Part shown: piece by piece, positions 7,056-16,192 of the stretch
Layout: each line of letters begins with the position of its first letter
Numbering within the stretch: position 1 is the first letter of the stretch
Source: an uncultured Alistipes sp.
GTDB lineage: Bacteria; Bacteroidota; Bacteroidia; Bacteroidales; Rikenellaceae
Assembly: GCA_900546065.1 (NCBI GenBank)
Contig: URBK01000001.1
Span: forward strand, 62,001-126,000
Length of the DNA: 64,000 nt
Direction of reading: 5' to 3'
Translations under genes and position numbers: made by a program
Notes under the pieces: generated by a model
The model's input: only the letters and a program-made list of their open reading frames with translations
Database searches by the model: none
What the model was told of the DNA's origin: nothing

Positions 7056-9743
7056 ATGACAAACACGCAACCTCTCACCGGCCTCACCGACGCCGAAGTC
7101 GTCGAGAGCCGACGCCTGCATGGCGACAACGTCCTCACACCGCCGGCAAAGGAGCCCCTCTGGCGCAAGTTCCTCGCCAAGCTCACCGACCCGCTCATCA
7201 TCATACTGCTTGTAGCGGCCGCACTGTCGATAGGCATCGCATTCTATGAATATTTCGGACTCGGGCACGATGCCACGGCCTTTCTCGAACCCATCGGGAT
7301 ACTTCTGGCCGTAGTGCTGGCAACGGGGCTGGCATTCATCTTCGAGACCAAGGCCGACCGCGAGTTCGACATCCTGAACAAGGTCAACGACGACGAGCCC
7401 GTACGCGTCATCCGCAACGGGCAGTCGCAGCAGATACCCAAACGCGACGTGGTGGCGGGCGACGTGGTGATGATAGGCACGGGCGACGAGATCCCCGCCG
7501 ACGGCACCCTGATCGACGCCGTAGCACTTATGGTGGACGAGTCGTCGCTCACGGGCGAGCCCGCCTGCGCCAAGACCACCGACAGCCGCGACTTCGACCC
7601 CGAGGCCACATTCCCCTCGAACCGCGTCATGCGCGGCACCAAGGTTATGGAGGGACACGGCGTCTTCCGCGCCGAGGCCGTGGGCGACAGAACCGAAAAC
7701 GGAAAGGTCTTTCAGGCCGCGCAGATCGACAACAGCATCAAGACCCCGCTCGACGAACAGCTCGAACGTCTCGGCTCGCTCATAACCAAATTGGGATATG
7801 CCGTGGCGGCGCTCGTCGTGGTAGGGCGTCTGGGCATATACTTCTCAAACGAGCCCTTCGAGTGGATCTCGTTCATCACCTACCTGCTGCAGACGGTGAT
7901 GCTGGCCGTGACGCTGCTCGTGGTGTCGGTACCCGAGGGTCTGCCCATGGCCGTCACCCTCAGCCTCGCATACAGCATGCGACGCATGCTCAAGACCAAC
8001 AACCTCGTGCGCAAGCTCCACGCATGCGAGACGATGGGCGCAACGACCGTTATATGCACCGACAAGACGGGCACTCTTACGCAGAACCGCATGCGCGTGG
8101 CGTCGATGCAATTCTACCCCGTCGAGGGATTCACGCAACAGCAGTGCGACGCCCTCGTGCGCGAAGGCATAGCCGTCAATTCGACCGCCTCGCTCGACCT
8201 CTCGCGCAAGGATGACCCCCAACCCATAGGCAACCCGACGGAGGGGGCGCTGCTGCTGTGGCTGCACGACAACGGATGCGACTACCTCGAACTCAAGCGC
8301 CGCGCCGAGCGGGTGGCCGAGCTGCCATTCTCGACCGAGCGCAAATATATGGCTACGGCCGTGGTATCCGCGGCCGAGGCCGGCCGGCGAATCCTCTACG
8401 TCAAGGGTGCGCCCGAGATACTGCTTACGATGTGCGACATGCCGCAGCAGCAGCGCGAAGGCATACGCACCACGCTGGCCGAGTATCAGAATCAGGCCAT
8501 GCGTACGCTCGCATTCGCATTCCGCCCGCTGGCCGACGGCGAGCAGGGAATAACCCCCGAAGGCATAAGCGGCCGCCTCGCAATGCTCGGCATAGCCGCC
8601 ATATCGGATCCCGTGCGCGAGGAGGTGCCCGCAGCTGTCACCGAGTGCCGCAACGCCGGCATCGAGGTCAAGATCGTCACGGGCGACACCACGGCCACCG
8701 CCCGCGAGATAGGCCGCCGCATAGGTCTCTGGAGCGACGACACCGACACCGACCGCAACATAATCACAGGGCTCGAATTCGAGGCCCTCGACGAGCGGCA
8801 ACTGGCCGACCGCGTCATGGACCTCAAGATCATAGCCCGCGCACGCCCAATGGACAAGAAGCGTCTGGTCGAGGCCCTGCAGGCACACAATCAGGTCGTC
8901 GCCGTCACCGGCGACGGCACAAACGACGCCCCCGCGCTCAAGGCCGCAAATGTCGGTCTGTCGATGGGCGACGGAACATCCGTAGCCAAGGAGGCCAGCG
9001 ACATAACAATCATAGACAACTCGTTCGGCAGCATCGCCCGCGCCGTCATGTGGGGCCGCTCGCTATACCTCAACATACAGCGGTTCATACTCTTCCAGCT
9101 CACGGTCAACGTCGCCGCCTGCCTTACGGTGCTCTTCGGCGCCTTCACCGGCACCGAATCGCCCCTCACCGTGACGCAGATGCTCTGGGTGAACCTCATC
9201 CTCGACACCTTCGCCGCCATGGCTCTGGCGTCGCTGCCGCCATCGCCGCAGGTGATGAACGCCCCGCCGCGCGACCGCAGCGCCTTCATCATAACATCGC
9301 ACATGAAGCGACGCATCATCTCGACCGGAGGACTCTTCTTCCTGCTCATGATGGTGTTGCTCTACCTCTTCCGCCATGCCGACGTTGAGTCGCTGCTGCA
9401 ACCGTGGCATCTGGACTTCTCGTCACCGGGACACATATCGCCCTACGAGCTGAGCCTCTTCTTCACGCTCTTCGTGATGCTGCAGTTCTGGAACCTCTTC
9501 AACGCCCGCGCCTTCGGCACCGGACGCTCGGCATTCCACATGGCACACTGCGACGGTTTCGTCTTCATCGCCCTGCTCATACTCGTCGGGCAGTACCTGA
9601 TCGTCACCTTCGGCGGCACGATGTTCAGCGTCGTACCCCTCAAAGCGGCCGATTGGGGTATCGTCATCGCCGCCACCTCGGCCGTGCTGTGGGTGGGCGA
9701 GCTGCGGCGACTGATATTCCCGCGACGCGAGGCCGTGGCATGA
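7056..9743 (+). CDS. Calcium-translocating P-type ATPase, PMCA type
   Basis: The protein has 895 residues and the full P2B/P2A architecture: an N-terminal cation-ATPase segment, two membrane helices near 45-100, an actuator domain with SSLTGEP (about 163-169), VPEGLPMAVTLSLAYS in M4, the phosphorylation site DKTGTLTQN with Asp336, the GDGTNDAP hinge at 619-626, and a C-terminal membrane block. The family uses ATP to pump Ca2+ out of the cytoplasm. It has its own consensus promoter and no operon partner; RidA downstream has a separate -7 box. Cation specificity is inferred from family resemblance. Confidence 0.93.
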   Translation: MTNTQPLTGLTDAEVVESRRLHGDNVLTPPAKEPLWRKFLAKLTDPLIIILLVAAALSIGIAFYEYFGLGHDATAFLEPIGILLAVVLATGLAFIFETKADREFDILNKVNDDEPVRVIRNGQSQQIPKRDVVAGDVVMIGTGDEIPADGTLIDAVALMVDESSLTGEPACAKTTDSRDFDPEATFPSNRVMRGTKVMEGHGVFRAEAVGDRTENGKVFQAAQIDNSIKTPLDEQLERLGSLITKLGYAVAALVVVGRLGIYFSNEPFEWISFITYLLQTVMLAVTLLVVSVPEGLPMAVTLSLAYSMRRMLKTNNLVRKLHACETMGATTVICTDKTGTLTQNRMRVASMQFYPVEGFTQQQCDALVREGIAVNSTASLDLSRKDDPQPIGNPTEGALLLWLHDNGCDYLELKRRAERVAELPFSTERKYMATAVVSAAEAGRRILYVKGAPEILLTMCDMPQQQREGIRTTLAEYQNQAMRTLAFAFRPLADGEQGITPEGISGRLAMLGIAAISDPVREEVPAAVTECRNAGIEVKIVTGDTTATAREIGRRIGLWSDDTDTDRNIITGLEFEALDERQLADRVMDLKIIARARPMDKKRLVEALQAHNQVVAVTGDGTNDAPALKAANVGLSMGDGTSVAKEASDITIIDNSFGSIARAVMWGRSLYLNIQRFILFQLTVNVAACLTVLFGAFTGTESPLTVTQMLWVNLILDTFAAMALASLPPSPQVMNAPPRDRSAFIITSHMKRRIISTGGLFFLLMMVLLYLFRHADVESLLQPWHLDFSSPGHISPYELSLFFTLFVMLQFWNLFNARAFGTGRSAFHMAHCDGFVFIALLILVGQYLIVTFGGTMFSVVPLKAADWGIVIAATSAVLWVGELRRLIFPRREAVA

Positions 9744-9779
9744 CATAAGAACAACAAAACACCGAACAGGATTTTTTCG

Positions 9780-9787
9780 TATCTTTG
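9780..9787 (+). promoter_or_regulatory. -7 box TATCTTTG for ridA
   Basis: A perfect TAnnTTTG match 63 bases before the RidA start. No -33 TTTG is seen at the usual distance. Confidence 0.55.
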
Positions 9788-9850
9788 TTCCATGCGGCAG
9801 GCGCCATGCGCCGCACAACATCGACAACAAGTTACAAAAGACACGATAAC

Positions 9851-10225
9851 ATGAAAAAGATCATCGCTTCGCCCCACGCGCCCAAGGCCGTAGGGCCATA
9901 TTCGCAGGCCGTCGAGGCCAACGGCACACTCTACATCTCTGGCCAGCTGCCCATAGACGCCTCTACGGGAAAGATGCCCGACACAATCGAGGAGCAGACG
10001 CGTCAGGCGCTTACGAACCTCGCACACATAGCCGCCGAGGCCGGATATACGCTCGACGATGCCGTCAAGGCTACCGTCCTGCTCGACGACATGGGGGATT
10101 TCGGCGCCATGAACGGAGTCTATGCACAGTTCTTCCCCCAGCAGATGCCCGCACGCGTATGCTACGAGGTGGCCAAGCTCCCAATGGGCGCAAAGGTCGA
10201 GATCGACCTTACGCTGGCGCACTGA
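9851..10225 (+). CDS. ridA: RidA family enamine/imine deaminase
   Basis: The protein has 124 residues. The ATG at 9851 was chosen because MKKIIASPHAPKAVGPYSQA is the normal family start. It shows YISGQLPID, the AGYTLDDAVKATVLL strand and MPARVCYEVAKLP with Arg102, the residue that holds the carboxylate of the 2-imino acid substrate. The family hydrolyses reactive enamines/imines released by PLP enzymes such as threonine dehydratase. It is a stand-alone gene with a hairpin terminator. Confidence 0.94.
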   Translation: MKKIIASPHAPKAVGPYSQAVEANGTLYISGQLPIDASTGKMPDTIEEQTRQALTNLAHIAAEAGYTLDDAVKATVLLDDMGDFGAMNGVYAQFFPQQMPARVCYEVAKLPMGAKVEIDLTLAH

Positions 10226-10247
10226 TGCCGAACAGACTTTACCAAAT

Positions 10248-10286
10248 ATGACGGAGAGGTTCGATTTTCGACAGCCTCTCCGTCAT
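10248..10286 (+). terminator. Intrinsic terminator after ridA
   Basis: Perfect 12-base stem ATGACGGAGAGG / CCTCTCCGTCAT followed by TGTTTT. Confidence 0.85.
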
Positions 10287-10341
10287 TGTTTTCCACGCCT
10301 TGGCACGGTTTTGGCTCTCAACACACCAAAAACCGAATGCC

Positions 10342-10494
10342 ATGAAACATACCCGGGAACATCGCAAATACATCAAACCCGAGCTCGACATCGTCCGTAC
10401 GGTCGTCGAGCGCGGCTTCGCCGTGACATCATCCTCGACGGAGGATGTGGGCGAGAGTGACTTCGGAGCCGACTCTTCACAATTCTGGCAATAG
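10342..10494 (+). CDS. 50-residue Bacteroidales-type short protein
   Basis: The ORF starts MKHTREHRKYIKPELDIV and has no signal peptide or membrane segment. Its plan resembles a large group of 40-70 residue Bacteroidales proteins that I know only as hypotheticals: a basic start, a Y-x-K/S-P motif, a hydrophobic-alternating strand (ELDIVRTVVERGFAVTSS), then an acidic low-complexity tail ending in an aromatic (SSQFWQ). Such genes often lie next to fimbrillin or surface lipoprotein genes, and this one is 24 bases before a fimbrillin-like lipoprotein. Function unknown. It could be a leader, a secreted peptide or a surface-assembly accessory. Confidence 0.6.
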   Translation: MKHTREHRKYIKPELDIVRTVVERGFAVTSSSTEDVGESDFGADSSQFWQ

Positions 10495-10518
10495 CGCAAG
10501 CTCTATAAAAACTGCAAA

Positions 10519-11442
10519 ATGATGTCTCCACGATTTACATACCTATATGTTGCTGCGGCCGCAATGGTGGCGGCCGCGTGCAGCACACCCCGCACTGCAG
10601 ACCCCACACCGGCCCCCGTCCTGCATGCCGTCATCGAACAGCCGAGCACGCAGCAGGCGGCAGCCCGCATATTCGGTCCCGCAGCCGCCACACGCACATC
10701 GATCGACCCCGCGGTGCAGCCACACCCCATATTATGGAGTGCCAACGACCTTATAAGCATACACTTCAACACCGACGTCAACGGCGGCCGCCGCGTCTAT
10801 GTACTGAGTTCGGGGGCGGGGACGCAGCACGCCGACTTCACCTATACGCAGATATACGACACGAGCGACACCGGCGTCACCATATCGGCCGACCCGCCCA
10901 CAGACTTCACATCGCTCTTCGCCGGATATCCGGGCGAGTACGTCACCATCTCGGCACAGAACAGCGAGCTGCTCATCGAGCCTCCGCGCGAGATATTCCT
11001 CGGGCTGGACGATGTCGACGCCTTCCCCATGATCGGCACGGGCGGCGCCGACGGCTCGATAAGTTTCGTATGTCCATTCGGGATGATATGTCTGCCGGTG
11101 ACAGGCACCACGCAGATCGAGGCCATATATATCGACACCACCGACCAGCAGGCCGAAATCTCGGGCCGCTTCTCCATCGACCCGCAGAGTTACGCCACCT
11201 CGTTTGTCGAATCGGTGGCCGGAAGCCAATTTTCGATATCGTGGAACAGCAACAGCCCCCTGCAACTCACGTCCACGCCCGCATACTTCTATGCCATACT
11301 CCCAGCCGGTACATACGAGGCGGGCACCACATTCCAATTCGTCCTCGCCTCGGAGGCCTCGACCGTAATGACCACGCAGATGCCCTTCACCGTATCGCGC
11401 GCACAGATCCTCAACCTGCCCGCCGTGAACGTCACACAGTGA
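10519..11442 (+). CDS. Fimbrillin-like surface lipoprotein
   Basis: The protein has 307 residues starting MMSPRF (an in-frame ATG follows at 10522). The signal peptide ends in a lipobox VAAAC with Cys21. After a proline/alanine-rich linker, the body is beta-rich, with ANDLISIHFNTD, YTQIYDTSDTGVTIS and AYFYAILPAGTYEAGTTF. The LPAGTY turn and the domain plan resemble the N-terminal domains of Bacteroidales fimbrillin-like (FimA/Mfa-type) proteins. The likely location is the outer membrane or a pilus. No other pilus genes are nearby apart from the short upstream ORF. Assignment is by domain style, so a generic surface lipoprotein is possible. Confidence 0.6.
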   Translation: MMSPRFTYLYVAAAAMVAAACSTPRTADPTPAPVLHAVIEQPSTQQAAARIFGPAAATRTSIDPAVQPHPILWSANDLISIHFNTDVNGGRRVYVLSSGAGTQHADFTYTQIYDTSDTGVTISADPPTDFTSLFAGYPGEYVTISAQNSELLIEPPREIFLGLDDVDAFPMIGTGGADGSISFVCPFGMICLPVTGTTQIEAIYIDTTDQQAEISGRFSIDPQSYATSFVESVAGSQFSISWNSNSPLQLTSTPAYFYAILPAGTYEAGTTFQFVLASEASTVMTTQMPFTVSRAQILNLPAVNVTQ

Positions 11443-11526
11443 CCCGTCCGCAGCGCCGCACATGTCATTTTCCGCATAAGAGATAATACGGTCGCCGCGA
11501 GCGGACCCCTAACGCCACGGCAAGTC

Positions 11527-11558
11527 GGCCGGCGACAACACCCCCTGTGTCGCCGGCC
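11527..11558 (+). terminator. Strong 11-bp hairpin after the fimbrillin-like gene
   Basis: GGCCGGCGACA and its perfect complement enclose a 10-base loop. Only a weak T-rich tail (TCCGTTTG) follows. Confidence 0.65.
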
Positions 11559-11900
11559 TCCGTTTGTTCGTACCGAAGCCCGCGCAACGGGTACCGCACA
11601 CACAAGAAAATCGCCCCGGAAAACGAAAAAATATTGCATCGCAACAACATTCGCGCAGCCGGATCCTCACGGCGGGCCGCAGCAGCCCCGTTTTGCGCCG
11701 CAACGGACTACGTGATTTTACAATCAGCTGTAATTCAATTATATAAAGGCGGTATAAATATGTTATCAACACTGATGTAGATAAGTTGTGTAAAAAATTC
11801 CCCCAAAATAAATGGCAATCGCACCAAAATTTCGGATATTTGCATAAGCGTCCGCGCCCGAAGCGCGGCTTTCTTGTGACAACTGACTAATACATATAAA
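11559..11900. other. Gene-free leader region upstream of nrdJ
   Basis: No convincing ORF is present. The last 200 bases are AT-rich and include TTATCAACA near 11763 and a weak -7 match GATATTTG (11835-11842) 58 bases before the reductase start. I looked for a cobalamin riboswitch and recognised none. Confidence 0.5.
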
Positions 11901-14453
11901 ATGGCAACCAATAACAATAACGCTAAACTACCCGACGAGGTGAACTACAACGATGCCGTAGCCGCCTCCAAAGAGTACTTCAACGGCGACGACCTCGCCG
12001 CGACGGTATGGGTGAGCAAATATGCGTTGAAAGACTCCTTCGGTCACATCTACGAGAAGACCCCGACCGATATGCACAAACGCATCGCCGCCGAAATCGA
12101 ACGCATCGAAAAAAAATATCCGAACCCAATGTCCAAGGAGGAGGTCTTCTCGCTGCTCGACCACTTCCGCTACATCATCCCGCAGGGAGGCCCCATGACG
12201 GGTATCGGCAACAATCTCCAGATAGCGTCTCTGTCGAACTGCTTCGTCATCGGAAACCGCAAGCACGCCGACTCTTACGGCGGAATCTTCCGTATGGACG
12301 AGGAGCAGGTACAGCTCATGAAACGCCGCGGCGGCGTGGGACACGACCTCTCGGAGCTCCGCCCCACAGGCACCCCCGTACTCAACTCGGCACTCACGTC
12401 GACGGGTATAGTGCCCTTCATGGAGCGTTACTCGAACTCTACGCGCGAGGTGGCGCAGGACGGTCGCCGCGGAGCCCTCATGCTCTCGCTCTCGATCAAG
12501 CACCCCGATGCCGAGCGTTTCATCGACGCCAAGACCGAATCGGGCAAGGTCACCGGAGCCAACGTCTCGATAAAGATCGACGACGAGTTCATGCGTGCGG
12601 CCAAGGAGGGACGCCCCTATCACCAGCAGTTCCCCATCGACTCGGACCACCCCTCGGTCGAGGTCGACATAGATGCCCGCCGTCTCTGGAAGAAGATCAT
12701 ACACAACGCATGGCAGTCGGCCGAGCCCGGCGTGCTCTTCTGGGATACGATCATCCGCGAGAGCATACCCGACTGTTACGCCGACCTCGGATTCAACACC
12801 GTCTCGACAAACCCCTGCGGCGAGATACCCCTCTGCCCCTATGACAGCTGCCGCCTGCTGGCCATCAACCTGCTCAGCTACGTCGAGAAGCCCTTCACAC
12901 CCGAGGCATACTTCAACTTCGACCTCTTCAAGAAGCACGTCGAGAAGGCCATGCGCATGATGGACGACATCATCGACCTCGAACTCGAGAAGGTCGAGCT
13001 CATCATAAACAAGGTTGCGGCCGACCCCGAGGAGGCCGATATCCGCCACGTCGAGTACGAGCTCTGGAAGAAGATACGCGAGATGGCCGTAAAGGGACGC
13101 CGTACGGGCCTCGGCATCACCGCCGAGGGCGACATGCTCGCAGCGCTCGGCCTCAGATACGGATCGGACGAGGCCATAGACTTCGCCGTCAAGATACAGA
13201 AGACGCTGGCGCTGGAGGCATACCGCTCATCGGTCACCATGGCCGAGGAGCGCGGAGCATTCCCCATCTACGACGCCGCACGCGAGAAGGACAACCCCAT
13301 GATCGGCCGCATACGCGAGGCCGACCCCGAGCTGTATGCCCGCATGGTCGAGCACGGACGCCGCAATATCGCCCTGCTCACAATAGCCCCCACGGGTACG
13401 ACGTCGCTCATGTCGCAGACCACATCCGGCATCGAGCCAGTCTTCCGCCCCGTCTACAAGCGCCGCCGCAAGATCAACCCCTCGGACAAGGGCAAGAAGG
13501 CCGACTTCGTGGACAACATGGGCGAGAAGTTCGAGGAGTACTACGTCTACCACCACCAGTTTGTAAAGTGGCTCCAGATAAACGGATACGACACATCGAA
13601 GCTCCAGACCATCTCGGACGAGGAGCTCGACAGCTGGCTCAAGGCATCGCCATACTACGGCGCTACGGCAAACGACATCGACTGGGTGGCCAAGGTGCGC
13701 ATGCAGGGAGCCATACAGAAGTGGGTCGACCACTCGATCTCGGTGACGGTAAACCTCCCCAACAGCGTGACCGAGGATCTCGTTGCCGATGTCTACCGCA
13801 CGGCATGGGAGAGCGGCTGCAAGGGTGTCACGGTCTACCGTGACGGCTGCCGCGAGGGCGTGCTGCTCGACGCAAAGGAAAAAGAGCGCAAAAAAGGTCA
13901 CGAAGGCCCCGCACACCTCAAGCGTCCCAAATCGATACCCGCAGACATCGTCCGCTTCAAGAACGGAAACGAGGATTGGATCGCCTTCGTGGGTCTGCAG
14001 GACGACCGCCCGTATGAGATCTTCACCGGTAAGATCGAGGAGGACGCGATGTACATACCCCGCAAGATAACAAAGGGTTGGATCATAAAGGTACACGAAC
14101 CCGACGGCTCGAAGCGTTACGACTTCCAGTATGTCGACCGATACGGATACACAAACACCATAGGCGGCATATCGCGTCTGTTCAACGAGGAGTTCTGGAA
14201 TTATGCCAAGCTGATCTCGGGAGTGCTCCGCCACGGCATGCCCATCGACAAGGTCGTGCATCTGATCGACGGACTGCACCTCAACAGCGAGAGTATCAAC
14301 ACGTGGAAAAACGGCGTACAACGCGCTCTGAAACAGTATATTGCCGACGGAACCAAGAGCAAGGACAAATGTCCTCAGTGTGGTCAGGAGGAGATGGCCT
14401 ATCAGAACGGATGTTTGACCTGCATGTCATGCGGATACTCGAAATGCGGTTAG
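11901..14453 (+). CDS. nrdJ: Adenosylcobalamin-dependent (class II) ribonucleotide reductase
   Basis: The protein has 850 residues. Class II features are visible: GGPMTGIGNNLQIASLSNCFV with the first redox cysteine, the active-site loop STNPCGEIPLCPYDSCRL, TIAPTGTTSLMSQTTSG, and a C-terminal zinc-like tail with CPQC...CLTCMSCGYSKC whose cysteine pair re-reduces the active site. It makes deoxyribonucleotides using B12 rather than a diiron or glycyl radical, so it works with or without oxygen. No activase or small subunit lies beside it, as expected for this class. An insertion with lysine-rich stretches near 660-680 precedes the last domain. Confidence 0.94.
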   Translation: MATNNNNAKLPDEVNYNDAVAASKEYFNGDDLAATVWVSKYALKDSFGHIYEKTPTDMHKRIAAEIERIEKKYPNPMSKEEVFSLLDHFRYIIPQGGPMTGIGNNLQIASLSNCFVIGNRKHADSYGGIFRMDEEQVQLMKRRGGVGHDLSELRPTGTPVLNSALTSTGIVPFMERYSNSTREVAQDGRRGALMLSLSIKHPDAERFIDAKTESGKVTGANVSIKIDDEFMRAAKEGRPYHQQFPIDSDHPSVEVDIDARRLWKKIIHNAWQSAEPGVLFWDTIIRESIPDCYADLGFNTVSTNPCGEIPLCPYDSCRLLAINLLSYVEKPFTPEAYFNFDLFKKHVEKAMRMMDDIIDLELEKVELIINKVAADPEEADIRHVEYELWKKIREMAVKGRRTGLGITAEGDMLAALGLRYGSDEAIDFAVKIQKTLALEAYRSSVTMAEERGAFPIYDAAREKDNPMIGRIREADPELYARMVEHGRRNIALLTIAPTGTTSLMSQTTSGIEPVFRPVYKRRRKINPSDKGKKADFVDNMGEKFEEYYVYHHQFVKWLQINGYDTSKLQTISDEELDSWLKASPYYGATANDIDWVAKVRMQGAIQKWVDHSISVTVNLPNSVTEDLVADVYRTAWESGCKGVTVYRDGCREGVLLDAKEKERKKGHEGPAHLKRPKSIPADIVRFKNGNEDWIAFVGLQDDRPYEIFTGKIEEDAMYIPRKITKGWIIKVHEPDGSKRYDFQYVDRYGYTNTIGGISRLFNEEFWNYAKLISGVLRHGMPIDKVVHLIDGLHLNSESINTWKNGVQRALKQYIADGTKSKDKCPQCGQEEMAYQNGCLTCMSCGYSKCG

Positions 14454-14524
14454 GATGACACAACTGCCTCAAAAAAAGTGAAAAAATAAAACGCTTTTGT
14501 TGTTTTTTTTCACTTTTTTATTTA

Positions 14525-14532
14525 TACCTTTG
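14525..14532 (+). promoter_or_regulatory. Only -7 box upstream of the OmpA-family gene
   Basis: TACCTTTG is a perfect match, but it lies 390 bases before the coding region. No nearer TAnnTTTG was found, so the predicted mRNA has a long leader that carries the 28-bp repeat array. Confidence 0.5.
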
Positions 14533-14585
14533 CATGTGTATCTGCGGTTAAGAAGTGGGTTTTGCTCCATTTTTGCAGGTGGGCC

Positions 14586-14809
14586 AGTGAGAAAAGGGCC
14601 GGGCGTTAGGGACCGACAAGAAGGGGCCGAATGTACGGGGACTGAAAGAAAGGGCCACGCGTGAGGTCGCTGAAAAAAAGGACCGGACGTAGGGTGTCTG
14701 AAGAAAGGGGCCGGACGTAAGGGATCGATGAGAAGAGACCGGACGTGAGGTGGCTGAAGAAAAGGGCCGCATCGGCAAAGTGGCAGATGAGAAGGAGCAA
14801 TATTATGGC
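14586..14809 (+). repeat. Degenerate purine-rich tandem array with an exact 28-bp period
   Basis: The GGCC/GACC core recurs at 14597, 14625, 14653, 14681, 14709, 14737 and 14765, exactly 28 bases apart each time. An eighth, eroded unit follows. The consensus is roughly CTGAAGAAAGGGGCCGGACG followed by TGAGGGNN. Because 28 is not a multiple of three, the array is unlikely to be coding, although open frames cross it on the other strand. Confidence 0.9.
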
Positions 14810-14922
14810 AGCGAAACTGCTACTATAATAGGTAAGCGCGAGAAAGACCGACATATAACCGCAACGATACAAAGATGTGTAAACAGGTTTATTATTCACA
14901 GCACAATAAACTTTAAAAAACT

Positions 14923-16083
14923 ATGAAAAAGATCTTACTTACAATCGCTATCGCAGCGATCTCTGCGAGCAGCGCCTTTGCTCAGGAGAGCCCCGCTCAG
15001 GGCCTTCGTTGGAAAGGTATCATGAACAACGGCTTCTGGTCGAACTGGGAGATCACCGTTGGCGGCGGCGTAAACTACACCGCTTGGAACGGCGTCGGCC
15101 TGAGCGATCAGGAGGCTATTGGCGATCTGGGCTGGATGGTTGAGGGTGGTCTGACCAAGTGGTTCAACCCCATCGTCGGTACCCGTGTATTCTTGGCTGT
15201 CGGCAAGCTCAACTCGTCGGATGACAACGGCGTAACCGGTGGCTGGATCATGCCTCATGCAGACGCTTTGATCAACCTCTCGAACTGGATCGGTGGTTAT
15301 CGTGAGGATCGCGTTTACTATGCGAAGGTATTCGCCGGCTTCGGCGCAAGCTTCGTTAACGTAAGCAACGACGGCAGCGCCGGATTCGCTTTCAACGCCG
15401 GTTTGCTCAACTCGTTCCGCGTATGCGATGCTCTGGATATCAACCTCGAGTTGAAGGGTATCCTGACCGCAGGCCGTGACATGCCCCGCGTGGTATCGTC
15501 GCTCGCCGACAAGTACGGTCAGATCTACACCGCTACCGTAGGTATCACCTACCGCTTCAACAAGCGCAACTGGGACAAGGCTTACACTCAGGAGGAGATC
15601 GACGGCTATCTGGCTGCTATCGACGCTCTGGAGTCGGGTCTGGCTGACGCTCACCGCAACGAGGGCAAGCTCGCCGAGCGTCTGGCTGCTCAGAAGGCTG
15701 CTACCGATCAGGCTATGAAGGACAACGAGGCTCTGCGTAACGAGCTGGCAAAGAAGCAGGATAAGGTTATCTCTTCGACCGCTATCTTCTTCAACTTCGA
15801 CAGCGCCAAGCTGCTCGACCGTGCAAAGGCTTCGCTCCAGATCCTTCAGGAGACCATCAACGCTGCTCCCAAGTCGCAGGTATTCACTCTCGTAGGTCAC
15901 GCCGATGTTAAGACCGGTACCGCCGAGTACAACCAGAAGTTGTCGGAGCGTCGTGCAAAGGCCGTTTACGACTACCTCGTAGAGCAGGGTGTTAACCCCG
16001 ATCAGCTCACTTGGAAGGGTGTTGGTTCAACCCAGAACATCTTCCCGATCAACGGTACGAACCGTGTGGTTATCGTAAAGTAA
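14923..16083 (+). CDS. OmpA-family outer membrane porin
   Basis: The protein has 386 residues. A signal peptide (1-20, cut near SSAFA-QES) is followed by an eight-stranded-barrel-like domain (about 25-210, ending YTATVGITYRF), a coiled-coil alanine/lysine-rich linker (about 225-275) and an OmpA/MotB peptidoglycan-binding domain with FFNFDSAKL, LVGHADVKTGTAEYNQKLSERRAKAVYDYL and GVGSTQ. It should anchor the outer membrane to peptidoglycan. Codon choice differs from neighbouring genes (many GCT, GGT, GTT and CGT codons), which suggests very high expression rather than foreign origin. The gene has a long repeat-bearing leader and a strong terminator. Confidence 0.93.
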   Translation: MKKILLTIAIAAISASSAFAQESPAQGLRWKGIMNNGFWSNWEITVGGGVNYTAWNGVGLSDQEAIGDLGWMVEGGLTKWFNPIVGTRVFLAVGKLNSSDDNGVTGGWIMPHADALINLSNWIGGYREDRVYYAKVFAGFGASFVNVSNDGSAGFAFNAGLLNSFRVCDALDINLELKGILTAGRDMPRVVSSLADKYGQIYTATVGITYRFNKRNWDKAYTQEEIDGYLAAIDALESGLADAHRNEGKLAERLAAQKAATDQAMKDNEALRNELAKKQDKVISSTAIFFNFDSAKLLDRAKASLQILQETINAAPKSQVFTLVGHADVKTGTAEYNQKLSERRAKAVYDYLVEQGVNPDQLTWKGVGSTQNIFPINGTNRVVIVK

Positions 16084-16103
16084 TTTAACCGATTATAAAC
16101 CCG

Positions 16104-16132
16104 AAAAGGCCCGCTTGTGCAGCGGGCCTTTT
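16104..16132 (+). terminator. Intrinsic terminator of the OmpA-family gene
   Basis: Perfect 12-base stem AAAAGGCCCGCT / AGCGGGCCTTTT with a 5-base loop, then T-rich DNA. Confidence 0.9.
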
Positions 16133-16192
16133 CATTTTCCGCTCGTTTTATTTTCCTCCACATAACCGACGGATGTAAACACACAAGCCTCG

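Noticed and set aside
11763..11771. DnaA-box-like TTATCAACA
   Set aside because: A single imperfect copy without a cluster; recF is several kb away and dnaA is absent, so no origin is claimed.
11559..11900. Cobalamin riboswitch before nrdJ
   Set aside because: No recognisable B12 box or flanking stems by eye.
14586..14809. Possible CRISPR array
   Set aside because: Units are contiguous and degenerate with no unique spacers, and no cas genes are present.
14548..14899. Leftward ORFs across the 28-bp array (FFSxLTSGxF-type repeats)
   Set aside because: The 28-base unit shifts frame each copy, the region lies in the porin leader, and the composition is explained by the repeat.
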